Part shown: piece by piece, positions 1-8,417 of the stretch
Layout: the number at the start of each line of letters is the position of its first letter
Position numbering within the stretch: the stretch's first letter is position 1
NCBI RefSeq assembly: GCF_004364345.1
Contig: NZ_SOCA01000006.1
Location: forward strand, 215,793-279,792
Direction of reading: 5' to 3'
DNA: 64,000 nucleotides
Source: Prosthecobacter fusiformis
Lineage (GTDB): Bacteria > Verrucomicrobiota > Verrucomicrobiia > Verrucomicrobiales > Verrucomicrobiaceae
Notes under the pieces: generated by a model
The model's input: the letters and a program-made list of their open reading frames with translations, nothing else
Database searches by the model: none
What the model was told of the DNA's origin: nothing
Program-made: the position numbers and the translations under genes

Positions 1-738
1 ACCATGTTTGGCCTGCAGCTTTCTAAAGCCTCCCAAAAGGCCGATTGGAGCCGCCGCCCGCTGCCAGAGCACATGCTTTCTTATGCCGTGGATGATGTTC
101 GTTACCTCATTCCCCTGGCGGATTATTTGATGAAGCTGCTCCGTGAAAAGGGCAGGGAAGCCTGGTTCGAGCAAAGCTGCTCTGGCCTCCAAGTGGATGT
201 GGCTGCTCGCAGCATGGCCCCGAAGGAAGACCCCTGGCGTGTACAAGGCAGCGGCCGTTTGCATTCCAAAGGCCTGGCCATCTTAAAATCCATGTGGGAA
301 TGGCGCGAAAGCATCGCCATGGAGCGGGACATCCCCTGCTACCGCATCATGTCCAATAAGCAGATGGTCATCTATGCCGAGACCTTCGAGGCCGGCGGGG
401 TGATGAACCCTCCCGGCGGCTGGCGCCCACGCTGGAAAAAAGAATTTCACGACCTCATCGCCGATGTCTTCCGTGCCGGTCAGGCCTCCTGGCCACAACG
501 TGTGAAAAAGGCCAAAGCCCGTCTCAGCGATGCCCAGCGTGACCAGATCGACCGCCTGTGCGGCTTACGTGACAAGATCGCCGAAAGCCTGGACATCGAA
601 AGCAGCCTCCTCGGTTCTCGTAGCACCCTGGAAGAAGTCGTCGCCGAAGGCGCTGGCCTTGAGGCCCTCATGGACTGGCAGCGCGAGCTGATGAAGGATC
701 CTTTAGGCAGCGTGCTGCCTGAGCAGATCGCTGCTTGA
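1..738 (+). CDS. rnd: Ribonuclease D, 3' part (5' end outside window)
   Basis: This is the C-terminal part of a 3'-5' exoribonuclease of the RNase D family, which trims 3' ends of tRNA and other structured RNAs in the cytoplasm. The visible protein begins inside the DEDDy exonuclease domain: DWSRRPL is followed by YAVDDVRYL, the Exo III motif with its tyrosine and aspartate. An HRDC-type helical region follows (about residues 85-165, around KSMWEWRESIAMERDIP). The frame is open to base 1, and the ATG at 4 sits within conserved family sequence, so the true start lies upstream and the gene is cut by the window edge, not truncated in nature. It converges on purD across a perfect hairpin at 763-789. 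The family assignment is strong; the exact RNA substrates are unknown. Confidence 0.88.
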   Translation, partial: TMFGLQLSKASQKADWSRRPLPEHMLSYAVDDVRYLIPLADYLMKLLREKGREAWFEQSCSGLQVDVAARSMAPKEDPWRVQGSGRLHSKGLAILKSMWEWRESIAMERDIPCYRIMSNKQMVIYAETFEAGGVMNPPGGWRPRWKKEFHDLIADVFRAGQASWPQRVKKAKARLSDAQRDQIDRLCGLRDKIAESLDIESSLLGSRSTLEEVVAEGAGLEALMDWQRELMKDPLGSVLPEQIAA

Positions 739-762
739 TCCAGCCCGCGTATCCATCGCACA

Positions 763-789
763 CGGTCTTCGGTACTAGACCGAAGACCG
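763..789. terminator. Hairpin between convergent rnd and purD
   Basis: A perfect 11-bp inverted repeat (CGGTCTTCGGT, loop ACTAG, ACCGAAGACCG) lies in the 67-bp gap between the two convergent genes. There is no clear T-tract on either side, so a bidirectional terminator is the likely reading, judged from position and stem strength. A second small perfect stem (ATAAGA-TTCG-TCTTAT, 794-809) overlaps the purD stop. Confidence 0.6.
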
Positions 790-805
790 CGGGATAAGAT
801 TCGTC

Positions 806-2056
806 TTATTCGAAATGCATCGTCGCAATGTCATTGCGGCGCTGCAGCCCATCAAAGGTCACCTTCTTGGATTCAGCATACGCCTTGTCACGGGCTTCTT
901 CACGAGTGTTGCCCTGAGCCACGACGGCCAATACGCGGCCACCATTCGTTTCAAACTGGCCCTCCGTATTCTGCCGGGTGCCGCAGTGATAAACACGCGC
1001 CCCTTGCACAGTCTCCAGCCCGGAGATGACATCGCCATTGCGTGAGCTGGCCGGATACCCGGCGGAGGCGGAGATGAGGCAGATGCTCCAGCCTTCGGCA
1101 AATTGGATGAGCTCTGGATTCAGGCTCCCCTTCGCCGCTTCAAACACATAGTTGGCAAAGTCTCCGCGCACCATCGGCATCACCGCCTCGGCTTCCGGGT
1201 CACCAAAGCGGCAGTTGTACTCCAGCATCTGCGGCCCGGTGGGCGTCAGCATGATACCGAAGTAAAGAAATCCGCGATACTTCAGCCCATCCTTTTGCAG
1301 GCCCTGGACGGTCACTTTTACCATCTCATTTTCGATCTGTTGCATCAGCTCCGGCGTGGCGAGCTGGCGGCTGGCCACAGCACCCATACCCCCCGTATTC
1401 GGTCCCTGGTCATTGTCACCGATGCGCTTGTAGTCACGCGCCGGCATGAGGATCTGATATTGATCATCGCAGACGGAGACAAAAATGCTGATCTCAGGCC
1501 CGGAGAGACATTGCTCGATCAGCAAATCACCCGCGCCAAAGATGCGCTTTTCCAGCACATCATCAATGAAGGCCTCCGCCTCCGCGCGGTCCGGGCAGAC
1601 GGCCACGCCTTTGCCCGCAGCCAAACCATCAAATTTCAGGACGATCGGGAAGCGGTTCAGTGCGGCTTTGGCTTCGGCCGCTGTCGTTGCGATGGTGAAA
1701 TCAGCGGTGGGAATACCATGTCGTTGCAGGAAGCGTTTGGCGAAAATCTTGGAGGCTTCAAGCTGGGCGGATTCCTTGTAGGGACCCCAGCAGGGAATGC
1801 CCGCTTCGGCGCAGAGATTGGCCAAGCCACGATCTTTGACCAGCCAGGCCTCTTCACCCGCCACGCAGAGGTCGATGGCATTGTCCTTCATCCACTGGAT
1901 CAGTTCGGGCAGGCCAGCCACGTCCACGCGCGTGGCCAGACTGGCGATGGCATCACTGCCGGGATAGGAATACAGCTCGTGAGTCTGCGGGGATTCGCTC
2001 AATGCGGTGATGAGGGCGTGTTCGCGCCCGCCTTTGCCAGTGACCAGGATCTTCAT
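806..2056 (-). CDS. purD: Phosphoribosylamine--glycine ligase (GAR synthetase)
   Basis: PurD joins 5-phosphoribosylamine and glycine using ATP, the second step of de novo purine synthesis, in the cytoplasm. The 416-aa length is normal for a monofunctional bacterial enzyme. The protein starts with the N-domain glycine-rich motif (MKILVTGKGGREHAL), and contains the ATP-grasp core with KFDGLAAGKGV near residue 140, the GPNTGGMGAV loop and the metal-binding EYNCRFGDPEAE near residue 280. The ATG start is immediately followed by this conserved N-terminus, so the start is secure. It is transcribed away from the liv genes' 3' end with a 74-bp gap and stands alone, without other pur genes in the window. 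Confidence 0.97.
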   Translation of the reverse strand: MKILVTGKGGREHALITALSESPQTHELYSYPGSDAIASLATRVDVAGLPELIQWMKDNAIDLCVAGEEAWLVKDRGLANLCAEAGIPCWGPYKESAQLEASKIFAKRFLQRHGIPTADFTIATTAAEAKAALNRFPIVLKFDGLAAGKGVAVCPDRAEAEAFIDDVLEKRIFGAGDLLIEQCLSGPEISIFVSVCDDQYQILMPARDYKRIGDNDQGPNTGGMGAVASRQLATPELMQQIENEMVKVTVQGLQKDGLKYRGFLYFGIMLTPTGPQMLEYNCRFGDPEAEAVMPMVRGDFANYVFEAAKGSLNPELIQFAEGWSICLISASAGYPASSRNGDVISGLETVQGARVYHCGTRQNTEGQFETNGGRVLAVVAQGNTREEARDKAYAESKKVTFDGLQRRNDIATMHFE

Positions 2057-2130
2057 GGGGCGGGATGCATAGCGCGCCAGGGGCCGGAGGCAACCCTGGA
2101 AACAGTCAGTCTGCTCCGCCGCCGCGCATC

Positions 2131-2838
2131 TCAGTCACCCAGGTAAGCTTCACGCACCTGCGGATTCTGACGCAACGTTTTCGCATCGTCTTCCAGTAGC
2201 ACTTTGCCAGTCTCCAAAACATATCCGTAGTGGGAGATGCCCAGGGCCAAATTGGCATTCTGCTCCACCAGGAGAATCGTGATACCGCGCTCCTGGTTGA
2301 TGGCGACGATCTGTTTAAAGATGGCGCGTACCAGGATAGGGGCGATGCCCAGGGATGGCTCATCCAGCATCAGGCAGCGGGGTTTGCTCATCAGCGCACG
2401 GGCGATGGCCAGCATCTGCTGCTCACCTCCCGAAAGAGTGCCCGCATGCTGGGAGATGCGTTCCTTTAACCGCGGGAAGACATTGAAGGAATACTCGATG
2501 TCTTCGGCGATGCCCACCTTGTCCTTGCGCAGGTAGGCCCCCATTTTCAGGTTCTCCAGCACCGTCAGGTTGGCGAAGACCATGCGGCCTTCCGGCACAT
2601 GGCACAGATGCCTGCCCACGATCTCATGCGGTGGCATGTTGGTGATGTCCTGGCCATCATAGATCACCTGGCCAGACCGGGCTTTGACCAGGCCTGAAAT
2701 CGTGCGCAGGGTGGTGGATTTACCCGCACCATTCCCACCGATGAGGGTGACGATGGATTTTTCCGGCACCTTCAGGGAGATGCCATGGAGCGCCTTGATG
2801 GAGCCGTAGGCCACTTCGAGATTGCGGATCTCAAGCAT
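2131..2838 (-). CDS. livF: Branched-chain amino acid ABC transporter, ATPase LivF
   Basis: This is one of the two ATPase subunits of a high-affinity branched-chain amino acid type (HAAT) importer. At 235 aa it matches LivF length. Visible motifs are Walker A GGNGAGKSTT (about residue 34), the signature LSGGEQQMLAIAR, Walker B CLMLDEPS, and the C-terminal LivF hallmark VLETGKVLLE followed by VREAYLG. The gene is last in the minus-strand order livK-livH-livM-livG-livF, and its ATG overlaps the end of livG by 8 bp, which implies translational coupling. The substrate may be branched-chain amino acids, other amino acids or amides; sequence alone does not settle this. Confidence 0.95.
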   Translation of the reverse strand: MLEIRNLEVAYGSIKALHGISLKVPEKSIVTLIGGNGAGKSTTLRTISGLVKARSGQVIYDGQDITNMPPHEIVGRHLCHVPEGRMVFANLTVLENLKMGAYLRKDKVGIAEDIEYSFNVFPRLKERISQHAGTLSGGEQQMLAIARALMSKPRCLMLDEPSLGIAPILVRAIFKQIVAINQERGITILLVEQNANLALGISHYGYVLETGKVLLEDDAKTLRQNPQVREAYLGD

Positions 2839-3622
2839 CTTCGGTGACCTCCTCGTCTTCAGTTCCCAGATAGGCTGCGATCACCTTCGGGTCTTTTTGG
2901 ATTTCGGCAGGAGTCCCTTCGGCGATCTTTTTTCCGTATTCCAGCACAGCGATTTTTTGGCAGATGCCCATGACCACCTTCATGTCGTGCTCCACCAGCA
3001 AGATGGCGATTTTAAACTTGTCCTTGATGAACTGGATGAGGTGCATCAGTTCCTCCTTTTCCGTCGGGTTCATCCCTGCGGCGGGTTCATCCAGCAGCAG
3101 CAGTTTCGGGCGGGTGGCCAGTGCGCGGACGATCTCCAAACGGCGCTGGTTACCATAGGGCAGGGACTTCGCTTCTTCATCGCGCAGCCGGGCTAGGTCA
3201 AAGATGTCCAGCAAATCCAGGACCTCCTTTTCCACCTCCTTCTCGCTGTCATGGAATCCCTTGCCACGCCACAGCGCGTTGATGATGCCATGGCTTCGAT
3301 GGAGCTGGATCGCAGCGCGGACGTTATCAAAAACGCTCAGTGAGGCGAACAGACGAATGTTTTGAAAGGTGCGGGCGATGCCCAGCTTGGTGAGCTGGTG
3401 CGGTTTCATGCCGCAGATGCACACACCATCGAAGGTGATGTTGCCGGACGTCGGTTTATAAACACCGCTGATGAGGTTAAAGGCGGTCGTCTTGCCTGCG
3501 CCATTGGGGCCGATGAGACCCACGAGTTCATCCGGGCCGATCTTCAGATTCAGCTCGGAAACGGCCGTCAGTCCGCCGAAGCGGATGGTGGCATGATCCA
3601 TGTCTAAAAGAACCTCGCTCAT
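2831..3622 (-). CDS. livG: Branched-chain amino acid ABC transporter, ATPase LivG
   Basis: This is the second ATPase of the HAAT importer (263 aa). It shows Walker A GPNGAGKTT near residue 40, a signature region in the LivG form (LPYGNQRRLEIVRAL) in place of the usual LSGGQ, Walker B LLLLDEPAAGMNP, and the C-terminal region with EYGKKIAEGTP. The GMNP after the Walker B is typical of LivG. It overlaps livM upstream by 4 bp (ATGA) and livF downstream by 8 bp, so the block is one transcription and translation unit. Partner proteins are LivF, LivH, LivM and the lipoprotein LivK. Confidence 0.95.
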   Translation of the reverse strand: MSEVLLDMDHATIRFGGLTAVSELNLKIGPDELVGLIGPNGAGKTTAFNLISGVYKPTSGNITFDGVCICGMKPHQLTKLGIARTFQNIRLFASLSVFDNVRAAIQLHRSHGIINALWRGKGFHDSEKEVEKEVLDLLDIFDLARLRDEEAKSLPYGNQRRLEIVRALATRPKLLLLDEPAAGMNPTEKEELMHLIQFIKDKFKIAILLVEHDMKVVMGICQKIAVLEYGKKIAEGTPAEIQKDPKVIAAYLGTEDEEVTEDA

Positions 3623-4554
3623 GCGACGGCTCCTTTCTTTTTGCCAAAGGTGAACAGGCCCTGCGGCCTTGCGATCATCAGGGTGATGATGAGCAGGGAA
3701 TAAATGATCATGCGGTAGTCCGCAAACTCACGCAGAAATTCCGGGAGGATGGTCAGCAAAATGGCCGCCATAATGACTCCCACTGTCCGGCCCATGCCTC
3801 CCAGGATGACCATGACCACGATGTCGATGGACTTGAAAAAATCGAATCCGGTGGGGGAAAGGAACTGCTTATGATGAGCATACAAGCCGCCTGCAATCCC
3901 GGCAAAAAAGGCACCGATGACAAAAGCGGTCACCTTGTATCTCACCGGGTTGATGCCCATGGAGCTAGCCGCCACTTCATCATCACTCACAGCGATGAAT
4001 CCCCGGCCATAGGTCGAATTGACAAGCGAGGCCACGACATAGATCGTGACCGCAGCCAGGGCAAAGGTCCAGCCCAGGGTGGTGTCTTTCGGGATGCCTT
4101 TCAGGCCGCTGGCAGCGCCTACGGACTCCATGTTTTGCACAATGACACGGATGATCTCCCCAAACCCGAGCGTGACGATGGCCAGGTAATCCCCCCTCAG
4201 GCGCAAGGAAGGCACCCCCACCAGCAGCCCCGCCACGGCAGCCAGCAGGCCACCCAGGATCAAGGCGACAAGAAAGAGCAGGGGATGCAAAGACTCCGGC
4301 ACCATCTGAGCACAGACGAGGGTGAATTTGGCTGCGGAGTAGCCGCCCACGGCCATGAATCCCGCGTGCCCTAGACTGAATTGGCCCGTGTGGCCGTTGA
4401 TCAGATTGAGGCTCACCGCCAGGATGATGTTGATGCCGATATCAATCGTGATGCCCAGGTAGTAGCGGTTGAATGCCCCCGTGAACTGGGAGATCACCAC
4501 TGCCAGAATGATGCCGGCGATGAGCCAGCGTTTTGCGCCGTTCATGGGGATCAT
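3619..4554 (-). CDS. livM: Branched-chain amino acid ABC transporter permease LivM
   Basis: This is an inner-membrane permease subunit (311 aa) of the HAAT importer. It is highly hydrophobic, with about eight to ten apparent transmembrane segments. Family motifs include NLINGHTGQFSLGHAGFMAVG near residue 48, LRLRGDYLAIVTLGFGEI and the EAA-type loop around GGMGRTVGVIMAA. The start ATG overlaps the livH stop in an ATGA arrangement, supporting this start over the ATG three codons later. It forms the translocation pore with LivH and docks LivG/LivF. Some LivM proteins carry a longer N-terminus; this one is the short form. Confidence 0.94.
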   Translation of the reverse strand: MIPMNGAKRWLIAGIILAVVISQFTGAFNRYYLGITIDIGINIILAVSLNLINGHTGQFSLGHAGFMAVGGYSAAKFTLVCAQMVPESLHPLLFLVALILGGLLAAVAGLLVGVPSLRLRGDYLAIVTLGFGEIIRVIVQNMESVGAASGLKGIPKDTTLGWTFALAAVTIYVVASLVNSTYGRGFIAVSDDEVAASSMGINPVRYKVTAFVIGAFFAGIAGGLYAHHKQFLSPTGFDFFKSIDIVVMVILGGMGRTVGVIMAAILLTILPEFLREFADYRMIIYSLLIITLMIARPQGLFTFGKKKGAVA

Positions 4555-5462
4555 ACTTTTTCAACCGTGGCTTTGCCGAGCAGCCCGGCGGGTTTGAACA
4601 GGAGAATGAGGATCAGAATGGCAAAGGCGATGCCGTCTCGGTAGTTGGAGAGGCCGGGCGTGCCACCCGCATAGGTTTCCAGCAGTCCCAGCAGCAGACC
4701 ACCCAGGGCAGCGCCCGGCAGGTTGCCAATGCCGCCGAGAACCGCAGCCACGAAAGCCCGCAGCCCCGGTTGCACTCCCATGAGAGGATCAATGCCGGGG
4801 GCCTTCATCGCATAAAGGATACCCGCGACCGCCGCCAGTGCTGATCCCAGACCGAAAGTGAAAGCAATGATGCGGTTGATGTTGATCCCCATCAGAGCCG
4901 CAGCCTGCTGATTGAAGGAAACCGCCCGCATGGCCGTGCCGGTCTTGGTGTGCTGGACGATGAACCAGAGCCCGGCCAACAACAAAAGGGTGGTCGCCAC
5001 GATGACCAAGTCATTGCTGCCGATCACGAGACCACCCAGGTGCAGATCATTTTCCACCAAAAGCCGGGGGAAGGACTTGGTGTCCGCACCCAGCACAGCA
5101 GGATGCTGGCAGGTAAATTCAATGAACAAGGACACCCCAATGGCAGTGATGAGCACCGTCAGCTTCGGGCGTGAACGCAGTGGGCGATAGGCCAGGAACT
5201 CGATCAGCATACCGATGCCTGCGCAGATCACGGCTGAAAGCAGCACAATGATGAGAGCACCGGCGATGGACGGCAGAGGTATGATCTTTTCAACCGCAGG
5301 TGCCAGGAAGTAGGCGGAGAAAGCACCCAGCATCAGCACATCGCTATGGGCGAAGTTGATGAACCTGAGCACCCCGTAAACCATGGTATAACCCAGCGCG
5401 ATGAGCGCATAGATGGAACCGAGGGCGAGGCCGTTGATGAGTTGCTGAAGAAACCAGTCCAG
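4551..5462 (-). CDS. livH: Branched-chain amino acid ABC transporter permease LivH (non-ATG start)
   Basis: This is the other permease subunit of the HAAT importer. The first ATG (ending at 5384) would start the protein inside the conserved segment YTMVYGVLRFINFAHSDVL and delete the first membrane helix. The open frame continues upstream and encodes LDWFLQQLINGLALGSIYAL, which is exactly the family's usual N-terminus. The frame is closed by TAA at about 5511-5513 and contains no ATG, GTG or TTG in this stretch. CTG at 5460-5462 is therefore the most plausible start, giving about 303 aa, near the usual LivH length. No clear Shine-Dalgarno sequence is visible. The protein ends in a 4-bp overlap with livM. 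Confidence 0.85.
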   Translation of the reverse strand: MDWFLQQLINGLALGSIYALIALGYTMVYGVLRFINFAHSDVLMLGAFSAYFLAPAVEKIIPLPSIAGALIIVLLSAVICAGIGMLIEFLAYRPLRSRPKLTVLITAIGVSLFIEFTCQHPAVLGADTKSFPRLLVENDLHLGGLVIGSNDLVIVATTLLLLAGLWFIVQHTKTGTAMRAVSFNQQAAALMGININRIIAFTFGLGSALAAVAGILYAMKAPGIDPLMGVQPGLRAFVAAVLGGIGNLPGAALGGLLLGLLETYAGGTPGLSNYRDGIAFAILILILLFKPAGLLGKATVEKV

Positions 5463-5515
5463 AGGAAGGAGGAGTTGAGGGTTAGGATGGAGAACAGCCG
5501 TCCTGGTTGTTTAAA

Positions 5516-5534
5516 CACAGGCGGGACGCCTGTG
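5516..5534. repeat. Short REP-like palindrome between livK and livH
   Basis: A perfect 8-bp inverted repeat CACAGGCG-GGA-CGCCTGTG lies between the livK stop and the livH start. In the minus-strand operon it sits just downstream of livK. It could be a repeat-family hairpin that stabilises the abundant livK message or attenuates read-through into the permeases; no T-tract follows. The role is inferred. Confidence 0.5.
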
Positions 5535-5553
5535 CTCCATGTCGGCCCAAGAC

Positions 5554-6699
5554 TCAGGGATTGACTGTTTCCAGATACTTGAATTTGCCGTCTTTGATCT
5601 GCAGGATCACAGCGGACTTTACCGCATCACGGTTTTCATTGATGGCCACTTTGCCAGTCACCGCTTCGAATTCCTTGGTCGCAGCCAGCGCATCGCGCAG
5701 CTTGGCTGGCTCCGTGGATTCAGCGCGCTTGATGGCATCCACCAGGAAGAACACAGAGTCATAACCCAGAGCGGCCATGCAGTCTGGCACCTTGCCATTG
5801 TATTCCTTTTTGTAAGCATCGACAAAAGCCGTCACCTTGGGGGAGGCTGCATCAGCAGCGTAATGGGTGGAGAAGTAGTGACCTTCCACCGCATCACCGC
5901 CGAGTTTGACGAGGGTTTCACTTTCCCAGCCGTCACCGCCAAAGAGGGGAACATTCAGACCGAGCTGCTTGGCCTGAATGCAGATCAGGGCCACGTCGGT
6001 ATAATAACCTGGAACAAAAACGGCATCCGGCACGGCGGATTTGATGGCCGTAAGCTGGCCCTTGAAGTCCTTGTCGCCACCATTGAAATCCAGCTCAGCC
6101 ACGATCTCACCACCGGCCTTGAGGAAACCTTCCTTGAAGAACTTCGCCAAGCCTTTGCTGTAATCGCTCTTCACATCCGTGAAGACAGCCACCTTTTTCG
6201 CTTTCAGCGTATTCGCGGCGAAGTTGGCCATCACGGTGCCCTGGAAGGGATCGATGAAGCAGACGCGGAAGATGTAATCGCCCGTCTCCGTCACCTTCGG
6301 GTTGGTCGAGGCTGGGGTGATCATTGGGATGCCATTTTCCTGGCAGATAGGAGCGGCTTCGAGAGAGCGGCTGGAGGCCACTTCGCCCAGGATGGCCACG
6401 ACGCCGTCTTTGGAGATGAGCTTGTTCACCACGTTGGCTGGCTCGCCAGCTTTGGACTGGTCATCTTCGGTCTTCAGTTCAAGTTGCTTGCCCAGCACGC
6501 CGCCGGCCGCATTGATTTCTTTGATGGCCAGGATGGTGCCTTCATGGGAGGAAGTGCCGAAGGTGGCTTCCTTGCCCGTCAGGGAGGCAAATTCGCCGAT
6601 GAGGATGGTATCTCCGCCGCTCTTGTTGCATCCAGTGAAGGCGGAAAGAAGAATTCCGAGCGATCCTAAAAGGAAAATGGGGCGAGTTATCATCTGCAT
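5554..6699 (-). CDS. livK: Branched-chain amino acid ABC transporter substrate-binding lipoprotein
   Basis: This is the periplasmic ligand-binding component (381 aa; Leu/Ile/Val-binding, type I periplasmic fold). The N-terminus is a lipoprotein signal peptide: a hydrophobic stretch followed by FTGC with the acylated cysteine at residue 24, then a small polar linker (NKSGGD). The mature start ILIGEFASLTGKEATFG is typical of the family and includes the ligand-contacting S/T region; GGVLGKQLELKTEDD and MITPASTNPKVTE follow. It is first in the liv operon and divergent from hisD across 246 bp, where promoters for both should lie. Between it and livH there is an 8-bp perfect hairpin. Confidence 0.93.
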   Translation of the reverse strand: MQMITRPIFLLGSLGILLSAFTGCNKSGGDTILIGEFASLTGKEATFGTSSHEGTILAIKEINAAGGVLGKQLELKTEDDQSKAGEPANVVNKLISKDGVVAILGEVASSRSLEAAPICQENGIPMITPASTNPKVTETGDYIFRVCFIDPFQGTVMANFAANTLKAKKVAVFTDVKSDYSKGLAKFFKEGFLKAGGEIVAELDFNGGDKDFKGQLTAIKSAVPDAVFVPGYYTDVALICIQAKQLGLNVPLFGGDGWESETLVKLGGDAVEGHYFSTHYAADAASPKVTAFVDAYKKEYNGKVPDCMAALGYDSVFFLVDAIKRAESTEPAKLRDALAATKEFEAVTGKVAINENRDAVKSAVILQIKDGKFKYLETVNP

Positions 6700-6945
6700 T
6701 TTGCTCTTCTAGCAGTCTGCATACCATGGGCAAGAGGAAAAGCGGCTGGAAGGTGCTTTGCAGCAGGCCACCAGACGCTTGAATGAGGCAGGCATCCAGA
6801 CACTTTCCACCTGCGGTTTGCCCCTCTTCTCCCCGGTTTCTCAGAATGGCATGGCGTGTCATTGTGGAAATCCGTTTCCTGATTGGCAATCCCTGCCTTA
6901 CTTGACCTTGACGCCTTAAGCCCCCTTGGCACGTAACCTTGTCAC
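6700..6945. other. Divergent intergenic region livK / hisD
   Basis: This 246-bp gap must carry the promoters of the liv operon (minus) and hisD (plus). I see a TTGACC/TTGACG pair around 6902-6914 that could serve as a -35 for hisD, but no convincing -10 partner. No riboswitch or T-box-like structure was recognised. Confidence 0.35.
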
Positions 6946-8232
6946 ATGAAGATCATTCGCCACACCGACCCCACCTGGCAGGAAACCGCTGCCGCCCTGA
7001 ACCGCCGCGCTGAAGCCAGCGATGCTGTCCAAGAGGTCGTCTCGGGTGTCATCAAGGAAGTCCGTGCCCGGGGAAACGCCGCCGTGCTGGAATTTACCGA
7101 GCGTTTTGACGGTGCCCAGTTGACTGCGGAATCCATGGCCATTTCTCAGGATGAACTGGCCGGTTCCTGGAATCTCGCCGGTCCGGATCTGCTCCAATCC
7201 CTCATCGCCTCCCATCGCAACGTCTTCTCCTTCGCCCAGAAAAGCCTTCGTCAAAACTGGTCCGGCACCAATGAGCAGGGAGCCCAGGTCGGGGAGGTGT
7301 ATCATCCCTTTGAGCGCGTCGGCTGTTACGTCCCTGGCGGCTCTGCTCCATTGGTCTCAACGGCTATCATGACTGTCACCCTCGCTTCCGCCGCAGGTGT
7401 GCCGGAGATTGTTGTCTGCACCCCATGCGGCAAAGACGGCACGGTGAATCCCGGCCTCCTCGCCGCGCTCAAGCTTGCCGGAGCCACGGAGGTTTATAAA
7501 ATCGGCGGCGCGCAGGCCATCGCCGCCATGGCCTACGGCACCGAAACCATCCGCCCCGTCGCCAAGATTTTCGGTCCCGGTAACAGCTTCGTCGTCGAGG
7601 CCAAACGCCAAGCCTTCGGTGTCGTCTCCATTGACCTTCTCCCTGGCCCCAGTGAAGTCTTGATCCTCGCTGACCGCACCGGAAATGCATCCTTCATCGC
7701 CGCCGACATCCTAGCCCAGGCGGAACATGGCAAGGACAGCCAGGCCGGTTTCATCACCGACGACGCCGCGCTGCTGGACAAAGTCGCTGCCGAGGTGGAC
7801 CGCCAGTGTGCAAAGCTCAGCCGTCAGGCACAATTGAGGCCCGTTTTAGAAAAAGGCGTTTTCCTTCTCCTGGCTCCTTCACTGGAAGAAGGTGCCCGCC
7901 TCGTCAATGCCTACGCTCCGGAGCATTTGACCCTCATTACCGAGCGCGAAAGCGACATCCTGCCCCTCATCCGCACGGCGGGTGCCATCTTCCTGGGCAA
8001 TGATTCCCCGGTCGCCGTCGGTGATTTCCTGGCCGGTCCTAGCCACACCCTGCCCACGGGCGGTGCGGGCAAATCCTTCCCCGGCCTGACGGTGGACATG
8101 TTCCAACGCCGCACCAGCATCATCCGCCTGGACAAAGCCAGCGTCACCCTTTCCGAGCCCATCGTCCGCTCCTTCGCCACCGTCGAAGGCCTCGATGCCC
8201 ACGGCGAATCCGTCGCCATCCGCGCACGGTAG
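6946..8232 (+). CDS. hisD: Histidinol dehydrogenase
   Basis: HisD oxidises L-histidinol to L-histidine in two NAD-dependent steps, the last reactions of histidine synthesis, in the cytoplasm. Length is 428 aa, normal for the family. Diagnostic segments are CYVPGGSAPLVSTAIMT near residue 125, GAQAIAAMAYGTETI, GPGNSFVVEAKRQAFG, IDLLPGPSEVLILAD, AQAEHGKDSQA (zinc ligands Gln/His), YAPEHL near residue 325 and GPSHTLPTGG near residue 365. The ATG start precedes the usual N-terminal helix. It stands alone; other his genes are not in the window. Confidence 0.97.
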   Translation: MKIIRHTDPTWQETAAALNRRAEASDAVQEVVSGVIKEVRARGNAAVLEFTERFDGAQLTAESMAISQDELAGSWNLAGPDLLQSLIASHRNVFSFAQKSLRQNWSGTNEQGAQVGEVYHPFERVGCYVPGGSAPLVSTAIMTVTLASAAGVPEIVVCTPCGKDGTVNPGLLAALKLAGATEVYKIGGAQAIAAMAYGTETIRPVAKIFGPGNSFVVEAKRQAFGVVSIDLLPGPSEVLILADRTGNASFIAADILAQAEHGKDSQAGFITDDAALLDKVAAEVDRQCAKLSRQAQLRPVLEKGVFLLLAPSLEEGARLVNAYAPEHLTLITERESDILPLIRTAGAIFLGNDSPVAVGDFLAGPSHTLPTGGAGKSFPGLTVDMFQRRTSIIRLDKASVTLSEPIVRSFATVEGLDAHGESVAIRAR

Positions 8233-8408
8233 TACAGTACACATCACTCCCTGTCCCGCGACTGCGGCGATCCGAGTGATGCGATCCAGAGCCAACGGCA
8301 CCCTCTTCCAAAGCCGCCTGCCAATGTCCAAATAGAGGCAGCCCCCAGGGTGCAAAAGTGCGTCCGTTGCTCCATCCCCCTCACTCGGAGAGTGAGGGAT
8401 ACTGTACT
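8231..8408. repeat. Inverted-repeat-bounded spacer downstream of hisD
   Basis: The gap between hisD and the convergent small gene is bounded by a 9-bp inverted repeat (AGTACAGTA at 8231-8239, TACTGTACT at 8400-8408). It contains a perfect 9-bp hairpin CCCTCACTC-GGA-GAGTGAGGG at 8378-8398. The inner hairpin could act as a bidirectional terminator; no T-run follows. Otherwise the stretch holds no gene I can support. Confidence 0.45.
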
Positions 8409-8417
8409 GTCACCTTC

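Noticed and set aside
1103..2146. Long plus-strand open frame opposite purD (347 codons).
   Set aside because: It is the antisense shadow of purD; the minus-strand protein has full family motifs and the plus frame shows none.
5539..6669. Plus-strand 376-codon open frame opposite the livK gene.
   Set aside because: It mirrors the substrate-binding lipoprotein; its His/Gly/Asp-rich composition is typical of antisense translation of GC-rich genes.
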